Assembly (NCBI RefSeq): GCF_050947875.1 | Contig: NC_134574.1 | Location: forward strand, 105,517,469 to 105,581,468 | Direction of reading: 5' to 3' | Source of the DNA: Dermacentor variabilis | Taxonomy: Eukaryota > Arthropoda > Arachnida > Ixodida > Ixodidae | DNA length: 64,000 bases | In this document: one piece after another, positions 1 to 11,785 of the stretch | Numbering within the stretch: position 1 is the first letter of the stretch | How the letters are laid out: the number at the start of each line of letters is the position of its first letter | Position numbers and translations under genes: made by a program | Notes under the pieces: model-generated | What the model was told of the DNA's origin: nothing | Database searches by the model: none | Seen by the model: only the letters and a program-made list of their open reading frames with translations

Positions 1-989
1 CATATACTGCATGTCATATAGCAATCAAGGCATGGCATATAGATGTACCTAATTATATACGATATGTCTTGTTCACGGAGAACTACGCCGCTGCCGACAC
101 CGCACATTCTGCGAAATGGGGCCCTTAATGCTATCGCGCTATTATACGACGGCTTATAACGGCGCTCTGCGCCCCTGGTCAGTCGCTTACGCTGTCTCAA
201 AAAAAAAGGCTATTTTGTTTCTTAAAAAAGTAATGGGCTCCTAGAATGGGCCACGAGCGCTGAAACATCACTTAGCAACAGCAATGCCATAACGTGCAAC
301 CCAGCGACAGGAGGAAACACTTTTCAATAGCTGGAGCTGCAACTTCGCGTCAGCGAATACACCGCTCATCCTGAGGTACTGCACGGGCAGTTTGTGAGCA
401 GAGTGAGAGTTTCCATGCTAGAACACAAGTGTGCACGCGTTGCTCGTGAACATAGATCTTCGTAGAATAATTGCGAGAGGTAACTGTGGCGTTGATGTTT
501 AGGTGAGCTGCGAGCTGAATTGCAAGCAGGCTGGTTGAGAGAGCAGGGCAACGATGGTTTGTATACATGAATTTGCCTAAGCGTTGTCCTAATGGCTTCA
601 AACACCTTCGTGACTTTGCAAAATCACCCTTTTCAACGAAGGGCGGCATTACAAATAATAAAGGAACCTTATTAAAATTCACTATGGTAGGATTTGAACA
701 CACGGTCAGTAGCACAGAAGCCTGAAATTGAAACCAATATGCAAAATGCGCATGCGTCAACAGGAGGCACAGAACACCCTTAAGTATCCCTCACGGGCCA
801 GCCAGCGTGTTAAGGCGCTTGCATCGTTTTGATTTTGCCATCTCGGCAGGCGGAACCGCTGCAGTTAGTAGCGATTATGAGTGTTCGCGGACTGTTATTG
901 ACTTCTGCATTTAGAAAGGCATATAGATAGCTTGGAAATTTAGACAGATGAAGGCACATAAAGCGTCGAAAACAAAGCTAGGAATAAAA
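1..989. other. No gene seen; unassigned
   Basis: No coding region or RNA gene can be supported. The stretch near 80-170 has the look of an interspersed repeat edge, but no partner copy occurs elsewhere in the window. There is an A-run near 201-209. Confidence 0.4.
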
Positions 990-1217
990 TTATGGGGTTT
1001 TACGTCTCACAACGACGAATAAATCAATAGGCACACCGTAGTGGGGGACTCGGGAAACTTGGACCACCTGGGGTTCTTCAGCGTGCACGTAAATCTAAGT
1101 ACACGGGTGTTTTCGCATTTCGCCCCCCATCGAAATGCTGCCACCGTGGCCAGGACTTGGTCGCGCGACCTCGTGCTTAGCAGCCCAACACCATAGCCGC
1201 AAATCAACCATGGCGGG
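990..1217 (-). mobile_element. tRNA-derived SINE (Ruka-like), near full length
   Basis: On the minus strand the tRNA-like head starts at about 1217 (CCGCCATGG, then GGCTATGGTGTTGGGCTGCT). It is followed by the conserved body (CACCCGTGTACTTAGATTTA, then CCCCAGGTGG and CCCCCACTACGG) and ends near 990 with ACGTAAAACCCC. The same body recurs at 11.7/12.7, 13.5, 18.3, 40.9 and 59.4 kb. tRNA-derived SINEs of this kind are known from ixodid ticks and would be moved in trans by LINE enzymes. The copy is about 228 bp with scattered substitutions. Confidence 0.8.
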
Positions 1218-4090
1218 TAGTAAACAAAGTGGCAAATACGTCTGAAACCGCAAGCACGATGGTCAGACAAATTCGTGTAATAACCATTATTCCCACGGAG
1301 CCTGAACGATCGTAGCGCCAGAGTTCCACCTTGTAATTTCTGTAGGAAAATGTATGGCTGTGGACAGAGCTTAGCAGCGTTCATCGGTATATAGGAACTT
1401 TGATAGTGGCGCGCGTCTGATATTGTTCAAAATTGCATGGCATTCTCGTGGCCTCCATACCGGACGGCTACTGCACGTTTCAGTTGTACACTCAACATGT
1501 CACTGGTCATCCTGCACCACACCGCTTCCCGATAGCATCTTTGGTTGCAAGATGCTTATCTTTCGGATGCGCATAATACTTTCGCAAATGCTTCATTGGG
1601 CTGGGATGCAGCAAGGTCGCACGAGTATATGCGCTGCTTTTTCTTTCTTCTTATGGGGCTAGCTTGTGCCCAGAAAACGTTAGGAATAACCCTCGATACA
1701 CTGTGCTAGTGACGAGCACCGTCGTCGGTCGTCGAAAGTTTGATCTGCAGTACGAGTGTGCCGGCCATTTACACAATACTTATCCCACATTCCTGCGTAC
1801 TCACGTGGGCTCCCGTATGTCTCAGAATGTACATGCGCGGCCACTTCTAGCTCCCGGAAACACGGGAGTCGTGGCATTGCGCCGTGGAGAGCCCCACCAA
1901 CGGCGCCTCATGAACCCTCGCGGCGCAGGTGCGTTCGTATCGATTGAAAAAAAAAAAAAGCCCGGCAAGTCGTCTGCTATGGGGAGTCGTCTGTCAAGAC
2001 TGATGGCGCTCAGCGGAGCGATACCACAGGCTGCGGTGTTCCCGCTAGCAGTGGCCGCGCCTGTACAGTACTATTCGCGTCACTCGCACCAACTGATTAG
2101 ATAAAGATTATTTTGCTGTAGCGTGGGTGACAAGATTGTGTAAAGTTCTAGGGCACTTGTAAGAGCCTCTTGGCGCCGAGTGATAAGCTTGCAAAAGCAA
2201 TTAGCCGGTAGGAAACGGTCACCACAAAAACCATAAGCAATTTACGCGTGTCAAGATGCCTCTGCATTCTGAGATTGTCACCGACTGTAGTATAGTGCCT
2301 TTATTAAAGCAGTGATTGGATTTGATAAGTTCTGCGTCAGCAATGCCTATTGATTCATTATCTGGGAGTACACTGCACTGTTTTGGTAGCATTCTTACAT
2401 AGTTAACTATTCTCCAAATTTCTTTGATTTCTTTTTACTTATGTGAATCATGTCCTTTGAAATTCCTTCTTAGACTACGCATTCTTTAAAGATAAAGGTA
2501 GTGCGTTGTTTTAAACGGGGAGCGGTAATAATCACCGTCTTTGTTTTGTTTATTTTTATGACCCAATATTCTCACTACTTGTAAACCGGTATGAGTATTC
2601 TATCCGTCCTCCAGTAGTATAACGTACAAATTTTACAATATTTTTTCATAACGCTCTTTCTCTGTAATGCTATTTGCCCTGAGAATGCAAGATATACAAA
2701 CTCTAAATATTTAATCAAACTACGTCTTGATGTGGAGCTCTTTGGTGGATACGGTAGATGAAGAACGAATGAGTAAAAAGCATATTCATAAGACTGGAAT
2801 CCAAACGGCAGCCGTCTTTTTATTTCACTTACTTGCATATGCTCGACAGGACAACAGACCAAACATTTCTTTTTCAATGCAGCCTACATCATAGGAAGCC
2901 ATACATCCCGGAAGCACATTGTGAAATATGAGTAATGCACGCGTCCTTATGTGAGTACGTTCAAGTGAGCGTACTCAATGGCTTAGTAATTGGACGGTGC
3001 TGCTGATGTCTGCAACATTACTCTGCGGATTACCAGCTGCATTAGATTGCTATAGGAATTGCAAAAATAACATACGGCAAAGAAATAAGGTGGGAGAAAA
3101 TCATTACCGGCACCGAAGATTGAAGGGCAGCGAAGGCATGGCTTCAATGAGCGGCTGGCAGTGGAGACCTCTCAAAACAGCGAGACAATCTAGAGCAGCA
3201 AAAAAACAAAAAAAAAATATCGAACATTCTTGCAGCGATGACCGGATGCCATCATAATGCACCCCAATAGAAATCGAAGGAAAAAACAGGCTTCTTGGCG
3301 TCCGTCATTACGACTCAAGATCAGCAACACGCGTTGGCAGGGAACCAAAAGAAAGCCCGAGAAAAATTCACCCTTGAGCAAAAGCGGCAAACGTAAATTG
3401 CTTTCAGGAATGCAGTTTCACGACCCCCCAAAACTCAAAGCAGGGACTCTTTTATTGATGACTGTACTTCCGTTTCTCTTTATTCAAAGCGATAACGCCT
3501 GGTCTGAACAAAGGGACTGCTTGACATCGACGGTGCTCTCATTCTTCCTTTTTCAGTCTTTATATACTTTTCTCGGTATTGAATTCAATATGCCACGCTC
3601 TCGCCAAACTACTACCTCATACTTTCTTTTACATGTCTAGCGCACACGTTCTTGAGTGCTTCTTGACAAAAATATCTATTGCTCTCGTCTCCATTCAAGC
3701 ACAGCTATGTGAAAGCCAAACTTCTGCGTTTTTACCTAGCGGTGGCGCAAGCGCTTCAGCGCTTTCTTCATTTTCGAGCGGTGTCCAGTCGTAAAAAAAA
3801 AAAAACTGCGAGTGTAAATGACTAGGCGCGTGTTTTGACCAAGCATGTATCTTCTTTTCAACTAACTTGGCCTCGTCAGCGCACACGCGATCGGCCCCGC
3901 CACCGGTAGACTTAAAAGGCGAGTCAATTTTTAGCCTGGGCAATAGCTGTTCTGTTCCATTGTACAGAAGAAGAGGTCTTTTGTGGCGTACCGCCGGTAG
4001 CTTTGAGCAGTGAAAGCGAGAAAGCCTTTTAACTGCCATACATTAAAGCAGGGAAAACACGGGGAAGGCGGGAGATGGAAATTCAAGACA
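1218..4090. other. No gene seen; AT-rich unassigned stretch
   Basis: Open frames up to 146 codons occur but show no recognisable domain or codon pattern. Only short homopolymers stand out, such as A-runs near 1947-1959, 3208-3217 and 3795-3805. Confidence 0.4.
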
Positions 4091-4204
4091 ATGAGCAAAA
4101 CGAGAACAAGGTGAAAGCAGGAGCCAAAACGTTTCGACAAGTGGACAAGTTCACGTGTCGAAAAGTTTTGGCTCCTGCTTGCACCTTGTTCTCGTTTTGC
4201 TCAT
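4091..4204. repeat. 53-bp inverted repeat (hairpin)
   Basis: The arms 4091-4143 and 4152-4204 are reverse complements at 50 of 53 positions, with an 8-base spacer. Each arm starts or ends with ATGAGCAAAACGAGAACAAG or its complement. The same unit, single and not inverted, occurs at about 42.69-42.75 kb, so this is two copies of a dispersed repeat joined head to head. Penelope-like elements often carry inverted terminal repeats, and that origin is inferred only. Confidence 0.85.
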
Positions 4205-5919
4205 CATACATTAAAACAGTCTGCTCACCTAAAACATGTGGGCCTTTCTATCGGGGTCCAGACAACACCCTCGCCTGGACGCTTATGCGTGGGTATACGA
4301 AGCGCGGGTGGGCCCACTGTCTCCCGCGCTTCAGAGTAGGCGCCCGCGCTCATTCACAGCTGCACAGACGCCGTTATTGCGAAACCCGGAGAGCTGTAAT
4401 TCGAGAGCTCCACACTAATCCGTACGAACTGACGTCACTGCTGGCCCCACAATACATTGGACAGCTGGGACGGTAGCAGAGTGATGCGTTGTGTCGTTTT
4501 GCTAATATACTTTGCCTTAACTCGACCGGCGCTCCCGAGGATTTAAGACTGGCGACAATATACAGGCCTCCTGACGTCGCGTGAACACTATAATCATATC
4601 GGCAACGAAACATAAAGGAAGTAGAGCAGCTTGACGTACACTAATAAATAACAGTACTTCAGACAGTCATTATGAAATGCGTGCATTGCCTGCTTTTAAC
4701 GCTGCGCTTTCGGCGCTTTCATACGTCGAACGGAGTGCGCGCACCAGCCTGACATTCCGTTCATGGCAGTCAAGGAACCAGTTCAGTGTGGTCAAGAAAG
4801 CAGACGCACTCAAGTTTGATGAGGATTAATTTGAGGGGGGGGGGGGGGGGTTGAGACAAGAGCACAAAAGGCGCACATTCTTTGCAGGTCGTCGTTCAGA
4901 AGAAACGAACAGTGTTTTGGTTCTTTACCCTCGTGTACAACTGGGAATGACCGACGCTGTGACATCGCCAGAAGTGACAGCGGTAGAATAACAGTGCACA
5001 TGCCCGGCGGGTAGATTAGACTTCTCGTTTATAGAGCGTTTCCTCGGTCAATATTGATTGACGAAATGTTGTAACGATTTTTTCAGGACTTGCCAGTTTT
5101 GGTGAGACTCAATGAAAGAAAAAAGGAGTAGGCGTCGAGACGTTCGGGATGATTTCTGGAGCAAGCCAAACAACGCCACTGACATTATGGCCTTGAGGTG
5201 TTTCAATTGTTTTCAGAACAATTCGTTTCGGAAATGGAACGGGTGTGAGTGAGCCTCTATTACAGGCAGTCTTCGAGAAGTAAAATAGTATTTTAATACA
5301 AATAGCAAGGCCACTGTTAGCATTACCGATGAACAGCCTACAATGGTGAGCACTACTTTTTGCGAAAGTTGTATATTGACCGCCGAATATAAGTCTTTAG
5401 TAGAATTTGTGGTTTAATGCTAAGGCTTGCACAGCGTGAAATGAAGTTTCGCTACATAAAAAATCTAAACTGCAAATAATCGAATGAGTGAAAGTACTTT
5501 CTGTTTCATAGAGCTCACGTTTTTCAGAATCAAAATGTCTATTTATGAAGTTCAATTAAAATTTACATGGCAGGATGAAAACATACAGACAAGGGTCCCA
5601 AAATCAACAACTGTAACGGGAACTTTGGGTGTTGAGCAATGTTGTGAAAGTGATAAAAGCAGCAAACAAAACAATAAAACACAAAGGCATAGATCAACAT
5701 ACAATTACAAGAGTTATCTATACAACATAGCTCTACAACGCATAATCAAAGAATAAAAAAAATAAATGCTGCAAGTGTCCAGACAACTCAGTAATACATA
5801 TAGACAAAACAGCATATAGTTATTCGCAGGAATAATAACATTCAAACAAGAAATATTCCTTAGAAGACTGCCAAATAAGTTAACACGCCGAATCTCTTGG
5901 GAGATAAATGGAACAACAA
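4205..5919. other. No gene seen; unassigned
   Basis: It holds a G-run at about 4837-4850 and otherwise AT-rich sequence with no recognisable coding region. Confidence 0.4.
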
Positions 5920-6028
5920 AAAGCATATTTAGCGCCAGCAAACAAGGACGGAAGGGAGACGACACCACAATGCGCTATCCCTGCGTCGTCTCCCTTCCGT
6001 CCTTGTTTGCTGGCGCTAAATATGCTTT
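5920..6028. repeat. Perfect 44-bp inverted repeat
   Basis: The arms 5920-5963 and 5985-6028 are exact reverse complements, separated by 21 bases (5964-5984). Such an uninterrupted arm would form a very stable hairpin. It lies just beyond the 3' side of the decayed minus-strand LINE that follows. The origin may be a Penelope-like terminal repeat or a foldback element, and this cannot be settled from one copy. Confidence 0.9.
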
Positions 6029-6109
6029 CAGTTTACCAACACGCCCAACAAATGGCAATGCTGGAACAACAAAGGTAGGTTTAAAAGGCAATATAAAATT
6101 AACCTTCTA

Positions 6110-8245
6110 AAAATGCTCCAAGCGAATTTCTGAATACGTAGATAGAGGGCACCATTTTCAGACTTAATGACAATATACTACAAAAGCTGATCGCAGAAAA
6201 GGCAGATGTCATTTTCCCACCATGGCTGCTCCCTTTGGTTAACAGAACATTTTTATTATGCGCCAATCTGATGGAATTATTGTTCTACAGCACACCGGCA
6301 TTAATAAACTCCTGACGTGATTCGTTTCGTAGTAACTGAGAGAGCAAAACTGCAAGGCTGTAATTGAATAATTTACATATAGGCAAAATATTATTAGGGC
6401 GGTGAAGTGCACTGTCGTCATAAATGCAAGATTTTGCAATGAATAATGCGAAAGGCTCAAATCTAGATGTGCTAAACGGATAATACGAGGCTTTCTTATG
6501 TATTTGCCTGTGCAAGAATGCCGTATGTTTTATGACTATGTATGTATGCAAAAAGGTCGTGAGAGTGGCTTGTGGGAGGAGTGAGCTTTAGGGAATGCAT
6601 AAGCAAGTTTTTTTCTTGATGCATGGAAAATGATTACAACACTTAAGGTGCGTACCCAAGTGAACACCAAGGTAACCAATATTGTCTCAAGCAGTAGTAG
6701 TATGACCCTGTAATATTGTTTCAGGAAGAACCGGTAATTAAAAATGTAGGTATAAATGAGCCAAATAATGTACGCATGAAGGAGTTTCTGGCTAATTACG
6801 AAATCCATTATTTAGTTTTTCTAGGATTATTAAAGGAATAACTTAGGCACCAGCGAACTATATGGTCCAGATCATCATTCATTCCAGACACTAAAGAAGA
6901 CAGGCTCTTATTGCAAAGTGTTAGCCTGGTATCATAAGAAAATAAAACACAATGAAATGACTGAGTGCAATTAGTAACTTCATAAATTTATATATGAAGA
7001 AGTAAAGGGACAAAATAGATCCTTGAGGCACACGCTGATTTGTTATTTTTATCTGAGAGAATAAATTTGGACATAGACATATTCTTCCTTGTCAAATGAA
7101 TAACTTCGTAGAATATCTAACGTAGGGCCAGTTATTCCATACGGCTCAAGCTTTTTATGTAACTCATTATGATTAATGATATAGAATGTTTTTGTGAAAT
7201 CTAAAAAAAACCGTATCAACAAAATATCGGGCATCACTACCTTGCTTAATGTGGGCTAAGGAAAGAAGGGCTAAACTAGTTTAAGAACCCAAAATAAATC
7301 TGAATTGGCATGATGTCAACAAGGTGAACTTTAACAAGGAATCATACGGCCGCGCTACAAAACCCGTTCAAGCAGCTTACTTAAAGGAGACAAGATAGGT
7401 ATGTTGCTGTAGTTAGAAATTGTTAGTTTTGTCACCTTTTATAAACAGGAATAATCTTTCCTCTTTTTCATAGACCTAGGAAATGAGCCTGTTTTAAAAG
7501 CTCTATTCATAATATGAGTTCAAAGTTCAGAAATAACGTGGGCCACTAGTTTCAAGTAAAGGGAATTTATGTTGTTTGAACGTGAACTTCGGTATTAAAG
7601 GTCACTGATGGCCGAGAGTACTGTTGCAGTCGACGCAGGTCGCATGAAGAAAGAGCGTTCAAAACAAGGTAGGGTGTAAGTTACTGGTGCTTGCGTGTTC
7701 ACTTCAGTCTGATTAAAGTGATCGCTAAACGCAATCGCAATACGTGGGGGTTCATCAAGAGTTTGTCCATTGTTGATTCTTTTCAGGGAATTATTCTTGA
7801 ACAGCTATTAAGGAAGTTCTTATAGAGTTGCTATTCCTTCCTAACATTGTTTTCATGTTTAATCAACTAGTTCTCACGATACTGTTGTTTGAGCACGTTT
7901 CAGTATATTGTTTAAAGTGTTGCTGGACTTGTATCTATGTGCCAACACAATGGTGAAATGATGTCTCCTTGTTTATTTCTTTAATTTTGTTAGAGTTTAA
8001 TCTTTTTGTGCATGCTTCGTAATAAGACTTTGAATAACCATGGATTGCGAGGTAATCAATAACTTTTTTTTTACATTTAGGGTATACCGTATTATCATGT
8101 ACTGCTTCAAAAATTTTTGTTGCAGAAGTTATACGAGGCATTCGCTGGGTTATATAAGGAGCAAAATCAGGATCCGTCAATCACGTTAAAAACACCAATA
8201 AATTTTTCCTGGCCGAAAACGGACACGGTGTATTCATTCACGCTA
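6110..8245 (-). pseudogene. Decayed Jockey/CR1-like LINE reverse transcriptase
   Basis: Read on the minus strand, this carries the ordered motifs of a non-LTR reverse transcriptase, broken by many stops and frameshifts. Around 7.40-7.46 kb there is a segment resembling the conserved NYRPI/SKLLE region (SPLSKLLERVL). Around 7.14-7.23 kb comes FLDFTKTFYIINHNELHKKL, which matches the A-motif stretch, with a Tyr where this family usually has the second catalytic Asp. Near 7.02-7.05 kb VPQGSILS marks motif B. A YLGVHLGTHLK-like thumb lies near 6.64-6.68 kb. A C-terminal piece (LLSQLLRNESRQEF) lies near 6.30-6.35 kb. The catalytic YADD box is not intact. Clade assignment between Jockey, CR1 and L2 is uncertain. 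The 3' end is not defined, and 6110 is my estimate. Confidence 0.7.
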
Positions 8246-8540
8246 AGTGAAATTTCAGTTTAAATTGTGATAAATACAGCATAGTGGTCATTAATCCGAC
8301 AAGCCACTACTTCAGAAAGGGGAGAAGGCCATATATTATTCAGAACGCGGTCCAAAGCGTGACAGTGAAGGGGCCATGTTGGGTGGGTCTGGCCGAAATT
8401 GAAATCAGCGACTCGGACGCAAAACCGCTGAAGCAGTCAGTATGTGCTAGGGAATTACTTGACATATCAAGCTAAGTAATGTTCATGACGCTAACAAGCC
8501 CTAAATTGCCTACAAACTTTTGTTCCATTGGGGAGGGAGG

Positions 8541-8543
<3 letters not shown>

Positions 8544-8616
<73 letters not shown>
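8544..8616. repeat. (TC)n-(TA)n compound microsatellite
   Basis: A TC run at 8544-8573 passes directly into a TA run ending at 8616. Confidence 0.98.
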
Positions 8617-8619
<3 letters not shown>

Positions 8620-8699
8620 GAGCATTATATTACCACTTCATCTTCTTCATGTGTATATAGTCATTGGCCAGCGTCATCTTCAGCACGCGAGCTGCGAAG

Positions 8700-9168
8700 T
8701 ATCGGATCGGATCGGAAAAACATTTATTGGGCTCTAGAAAAGAGATCTTCGCGGTTTCAGACGGCCTCTTCCATCTTCTGATGGATTCTTCTGTCTGCAA
8801 TCACAGGGTTGGTGCCCTAGTCCAAGGCTCCACTGAGTATGACCAACCCGCGAGCTCGCTCTACTAGGCGCTTTTGGCCGTTCAAGCTTACGCTGGAAAG
8901 CACACTCTCCCACTCTTCCGCACTCGGGTTTTTAATACTATAGATAGTTGGGGACCCAATATTTTGACAGGCCCATGATATGTGGTATAGATCCGGTTTC
9001 TCTCCGCACCATGGGTACTTAGCCTCATACTGTGTAGGGAAATTTTTATTGAGAAGGTTTAGGTTCGGGAAAGTACCCATCTGCAGTTGTCGCTATGCAA
9101 CAGCACCCTCTCTGCTTAGATCCTTATCTGGGGGTGGGTACTTCAGTCTGACCCCTTTATAATAATCT

Positions 9169-9172
<4 letters not shown>
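8700..9172 (-). pseudogene. I-like LINE 3' end (ORF2 C-terminus)
   Basis: The minus strand encodes the extreme C-terminus of an RNase-H-bearing LINE ORF2, in a frame running from 9080 to 8817. It carries the His/Cys tail written here as YPWCGEKPDLYHISWAC. The family pattern is C-x2-C-x7-H-x4-C, and the first Cys is replaced by Tyr in this copy. The reading ends at LVILSGALD and a stop. A short 3' UTR ends in AATAAATGTTTTTCC followed by tandem GATCC-like repeats near 8703-8717. Upstream (9172 side) the copy is truncated exactly where the AAT tract starts. The tail resembles that of the nearly complete element at 19.8-24.8 kb. Confidence 0.75.
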
Positions 9173-9350
<178 letters not shown>

Positions 9351-9470
9351 TTGAAGCTTAAAAGCTGTCTCGCAACTGGTGGAGGCTGTTTTCGATCCCT
9401 TGGTGCTCTACGCCTTGGGGTTTCCCTGGAGCTTCGTTCAGGCCGCCGCTTGCTCCGCCTTTCCGCCAGC

Positions 9471-9989
9471 ATGCCCCAAGAAGATCCTCCAGGAGCCTCC
9501 GGCGTCACCGTCTCTGCCCCACCGGCCGTTCCTTCATGGACCGTCAGCACGCGGCAGTGCGATCCCACCATGTTTGCTGGCCTTCGTAGTGACGACGTTG
9601 ATGACTGGCTGGAGAATTATGACCGTGTGAGTGAGTCTAACCGGTGCGATGACATGCACAAGCTTCGCAACGTCGCATTCCACCTCACTGACGTTGCTAG
9701 GACTTGGTTTCTAAACCACGAGAGCACCTTGCCTGACTGGGCGGCATTCAAACACCAGCTTCGGCTGATTTTTTGCGCTCCTAACATTCGTTCTGAGGTC
9801 GCCAAGAAAAAGCTTGATGGACGCACGCAACATCCCGGGGAAACATACACCTCTTATATCGAGGACGTCCTCGCCATTTGTCGCCGTGTTGACGCCACAA
9901 TGACGGAATCTGATCGTGTTCATCACATCAAAAAGGGCATTGCCCTCGTCGGTTCTACGCACTGGCGATCAAGAATCCAAATACCGTAA
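9471..9989 (+). pseudogene. Gag (capsid part), Ty3/gypsy
   Basis: The likely start is the ATG at 9471 (MPQEDPPGASG). The open frame extends upstream to 9351, but that part reads as untranslated leader. The translation contains the retrotransposon Gag core: FAGLRSDDVDDWLENYDRV, then LRNVAFHLTDVARTWF, then a conserved W followed by the AAFKHQL segment. In the family this assembles the particle that packages the element RNA. The frame is lost near 9955-9989, where the expected continuation is found in another phase. That frameshift separates it from the nucleocapsid part beginning at about 10073. Length to the break is 173 residues. Confidence 0.85.
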
Positions 9990-10072
9990 ACAATGTGATC
10001 GCGACTTGCCTACACCTGGACGCACCGCAGGCCGTCCGTTAACAACCTGTCCACGGTGACGCGCCTCCTTCG

Positions 10073-10672
10073 TTGGATACCGACCTGCGTCTGCTGATTC
10101 GGGCTCTCATATGCGAAGAGCTCCAAGCGTGCGGCCTGCTCAGTCCTCCGGTTCTGCAGCCTCAGCCTTCGGTTCCTGGCCTTCGCGACATAATCAAAGA
10201 GGAACTTTCCTCCACGACCTGCGCTGCGAGCTGTGGCCCTCCTTCGCCATCCACCTCGTATGCTCAGGTTGCGGCTATGCAAACAGCGTTCGTTCGGACA
10301 GCGCCTCCTGCTCCTGCTACTGGCCCCAACCATCTGGCGACTCTACCACCCCGTCGGCCTGCCACAGGATTTTACACTACCCGGCCTACGCCTCGCCCCA
10401 TTTGTTATTACTGCGGTATTCGAGGGCACATATCGCGTTTTTGCCGAGGACGACAACACGACGAACGCCGTGGCTGCGATATTTATGAGAGAGACCCGTT
10501 GCTTCCTCCGAGTCCTTACCAGCGCCGGCTCTGCCCACGCTCACTTTCTCCACCTCCCGAGGCGCCTCGCAACTACTGTCCAGGTCGCCGCCGCTCGCCC
10601 TCCCCTCTCCGACGCTCGAATTCACCCCCGCAACCGGCCACCCGCACTCCTGACTTCGGTTCGGAAGACTAG
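10073..10672 (+). pseudogene. Gag C-terminus with CCHC zinc knuckle
   Basis: This Pro-rich frame continues Gag after the frameshift. A single zinc knuckle CYYCGIRGHISRFC (C-x2-C-x4-H-x4-C) lies at residues 111-124, about 10403-10444. It is followed by an Arg/Pro/Ser-rich basic tail typical of nucleocapsid that binds the element RNA. The N-terminal part (LRLLIRALICEELQ) is helical, as in related Gag proteins. The frame closes at 10672, about 100 bases before the protease frame. All zinc ligands are present, so this piece has decayed less than its neighbours. Confidence 0.85.
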
Positions 10673-10739
10673 ATGGTGCTGGTTTTGGAGGGAAAGCTTC
10701 ATGGCTCGCACAGACTACAATTCCTCCAGCGTGCCCGGC

Positions 10740-11390
10740 CAATACTTTATTCGTTTGTATAGAAGGTGTATCAGTCCTAGCATTGCTTGATACGGGAGCA
10801 GCTATTTACATTACTCACGCTGGCTTGTGCGCTCGTCTACGCAAAGTAATAAACCTTACAGTGGAGCTCTTCTTCGCGGTGCAAATAATGTTGTGATTCG
10901 GCCATCGGCACAATGCACTGTTAGAGTTTCGATCGACGGGATACACCACCATATCCAGTTCGCAGTGTTGACCTCCTTTGCTCACATGCTTATACTAGGG
11001 TGGGACTTTCTCTCTTCGGCGTCTGTTTTCATCTCGTGCCGTCAACGCCTCGTTAACGTGACAGAGACCGACAATTCCGACGACGTGCACGAACCACGCC
11101 TTCGCTTACGATCTCCTGAAGATTGTATGGTGCCCCATGGTTGCGAGCAACTCCTTGTAGTTATCTCTGACATCGCCAATGGTGACGTTTTAGTTGTACC
11201 GTCAGCCCGTTGCTTATCCAAATGGATTGCTCTGGCACCCAGCTTTGTTCGCTTTACCAACGGTACGGCCACTTTGGCTGTACTCAACACAACCAATGAG
11301 CCAGTTCTGCTTTCTAAAGGCGCCGCTCTTATGTTCGTCTTGGACACACAGCCTGTCTCTGTGCTCAACTCGACTACTGCTGTTTCATAA
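10740..11390 (+). pseudogene. Retropepsin-like protease remnant
   Basis: The catalytic LLDTGA motif of retroviral-type aspartic proteases is at about 10783-10800, with the Asp codon at 10789-10791. About 30 residues later the phase changes, and the rest of the domain continues in the frame that opens at 10827. That frame includes the conserved LILGWDFLSS segment at about 10990-11020. In the family the dimeric enzyme cuts the Gag-Pol polyprotein. The frameshift between the active-site Asp and the rest of the domain makes this copy non-functional. Residues after LILGWDFL form the linker leading to RT. Confidence 0.82.
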
Positions 11391-11402
11391 CCACCCACAG
11401 CT

Positions 11403-11727
11403 ATGGATCCGGTCCCTGCTTCTGTTCTAGCTAGTATCATAAGCTCCAATTTAACGCCACAGCAGACGAGGGAGTTACTGGCGTTGTTATCCAAGCATAA
11501 GGACTCCTTCGACGTACACTCTCCTCTTCTAGGACAGATTTCTGCGACGGTTCATCGCGTACACAGAGATGGAACTTCCATCGTGCACCGGCGGCCATAT
11601 CGCGTTTCTTCCGCTGAACGCCAGATCATCGATACCCACGTTGCCGACATGCCGAAACGTAGCATAATCCGCCCATCCCCAAGCCCTTCGTCGTCACCTG
11701 CCGTTTTGGTGCGTAAGAAAGACGGCG
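11403..11727 (+). pseudogene. N-terminal part of Ty3/gypsy reverse transcriptase
   Basis: The frame begins near 11403 and reads through the segment that precedes the RT palm in Ty3/gypsy elements. It includes RRPYRVSSAERQIID and the ASP-VLVRKKDGG region, whose end falls at about 11725. The next expected motifs (the YRRLN segment, the catalytic YxDD box, RNase H and integrase) are absent. The sequence switches to SINE at about 11728, so the element was truncated or rearranged there. No continuation is found after the SINE tail at 12.8 kb. Confidence 0.82.
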
Positions 11728-11785
11728 GTCGAACGTTCGACCCCGTACACGGAGGCTGCGTTTTGATGGGGCGTACATAGACGTA
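11728..11785 (+). mobile_element. SINE fragment, left part (split by RTE)
   Basis: The bases from GGTCG through TTCGACCCC and GGCTGCGTTTTGATGGGGCG match the B-box and the start of the body of the Ruka-like SINE. The tRNA head is missing and a small deletion follows GGGGCG. The right part of the same SINE resumes at 12699 after the RTE insert. The bases ACATAGACGTA (11775-11785) are the left target-site duplication. Confidence 0.65.

Larger units (their letters stand above)
9351..11727 (+). mobile_element. Ty3/gypsy LTR retrotransposon fragment
   Basis: Gag, nucleocapsid knuckle, aspartic protease and the first part of reverse transcriptase follow in the order expected for Ty3/gypsy (Metaviridae-type) elements, in three frames broken by frameshifts. 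No LTR, primer-binding site, RNase H or integrase is visible. The 5' side abuts the AAT tract. The 3' side stops inside RT where SINE sequence begins. The element cannot be active. Confidence 0.88.
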
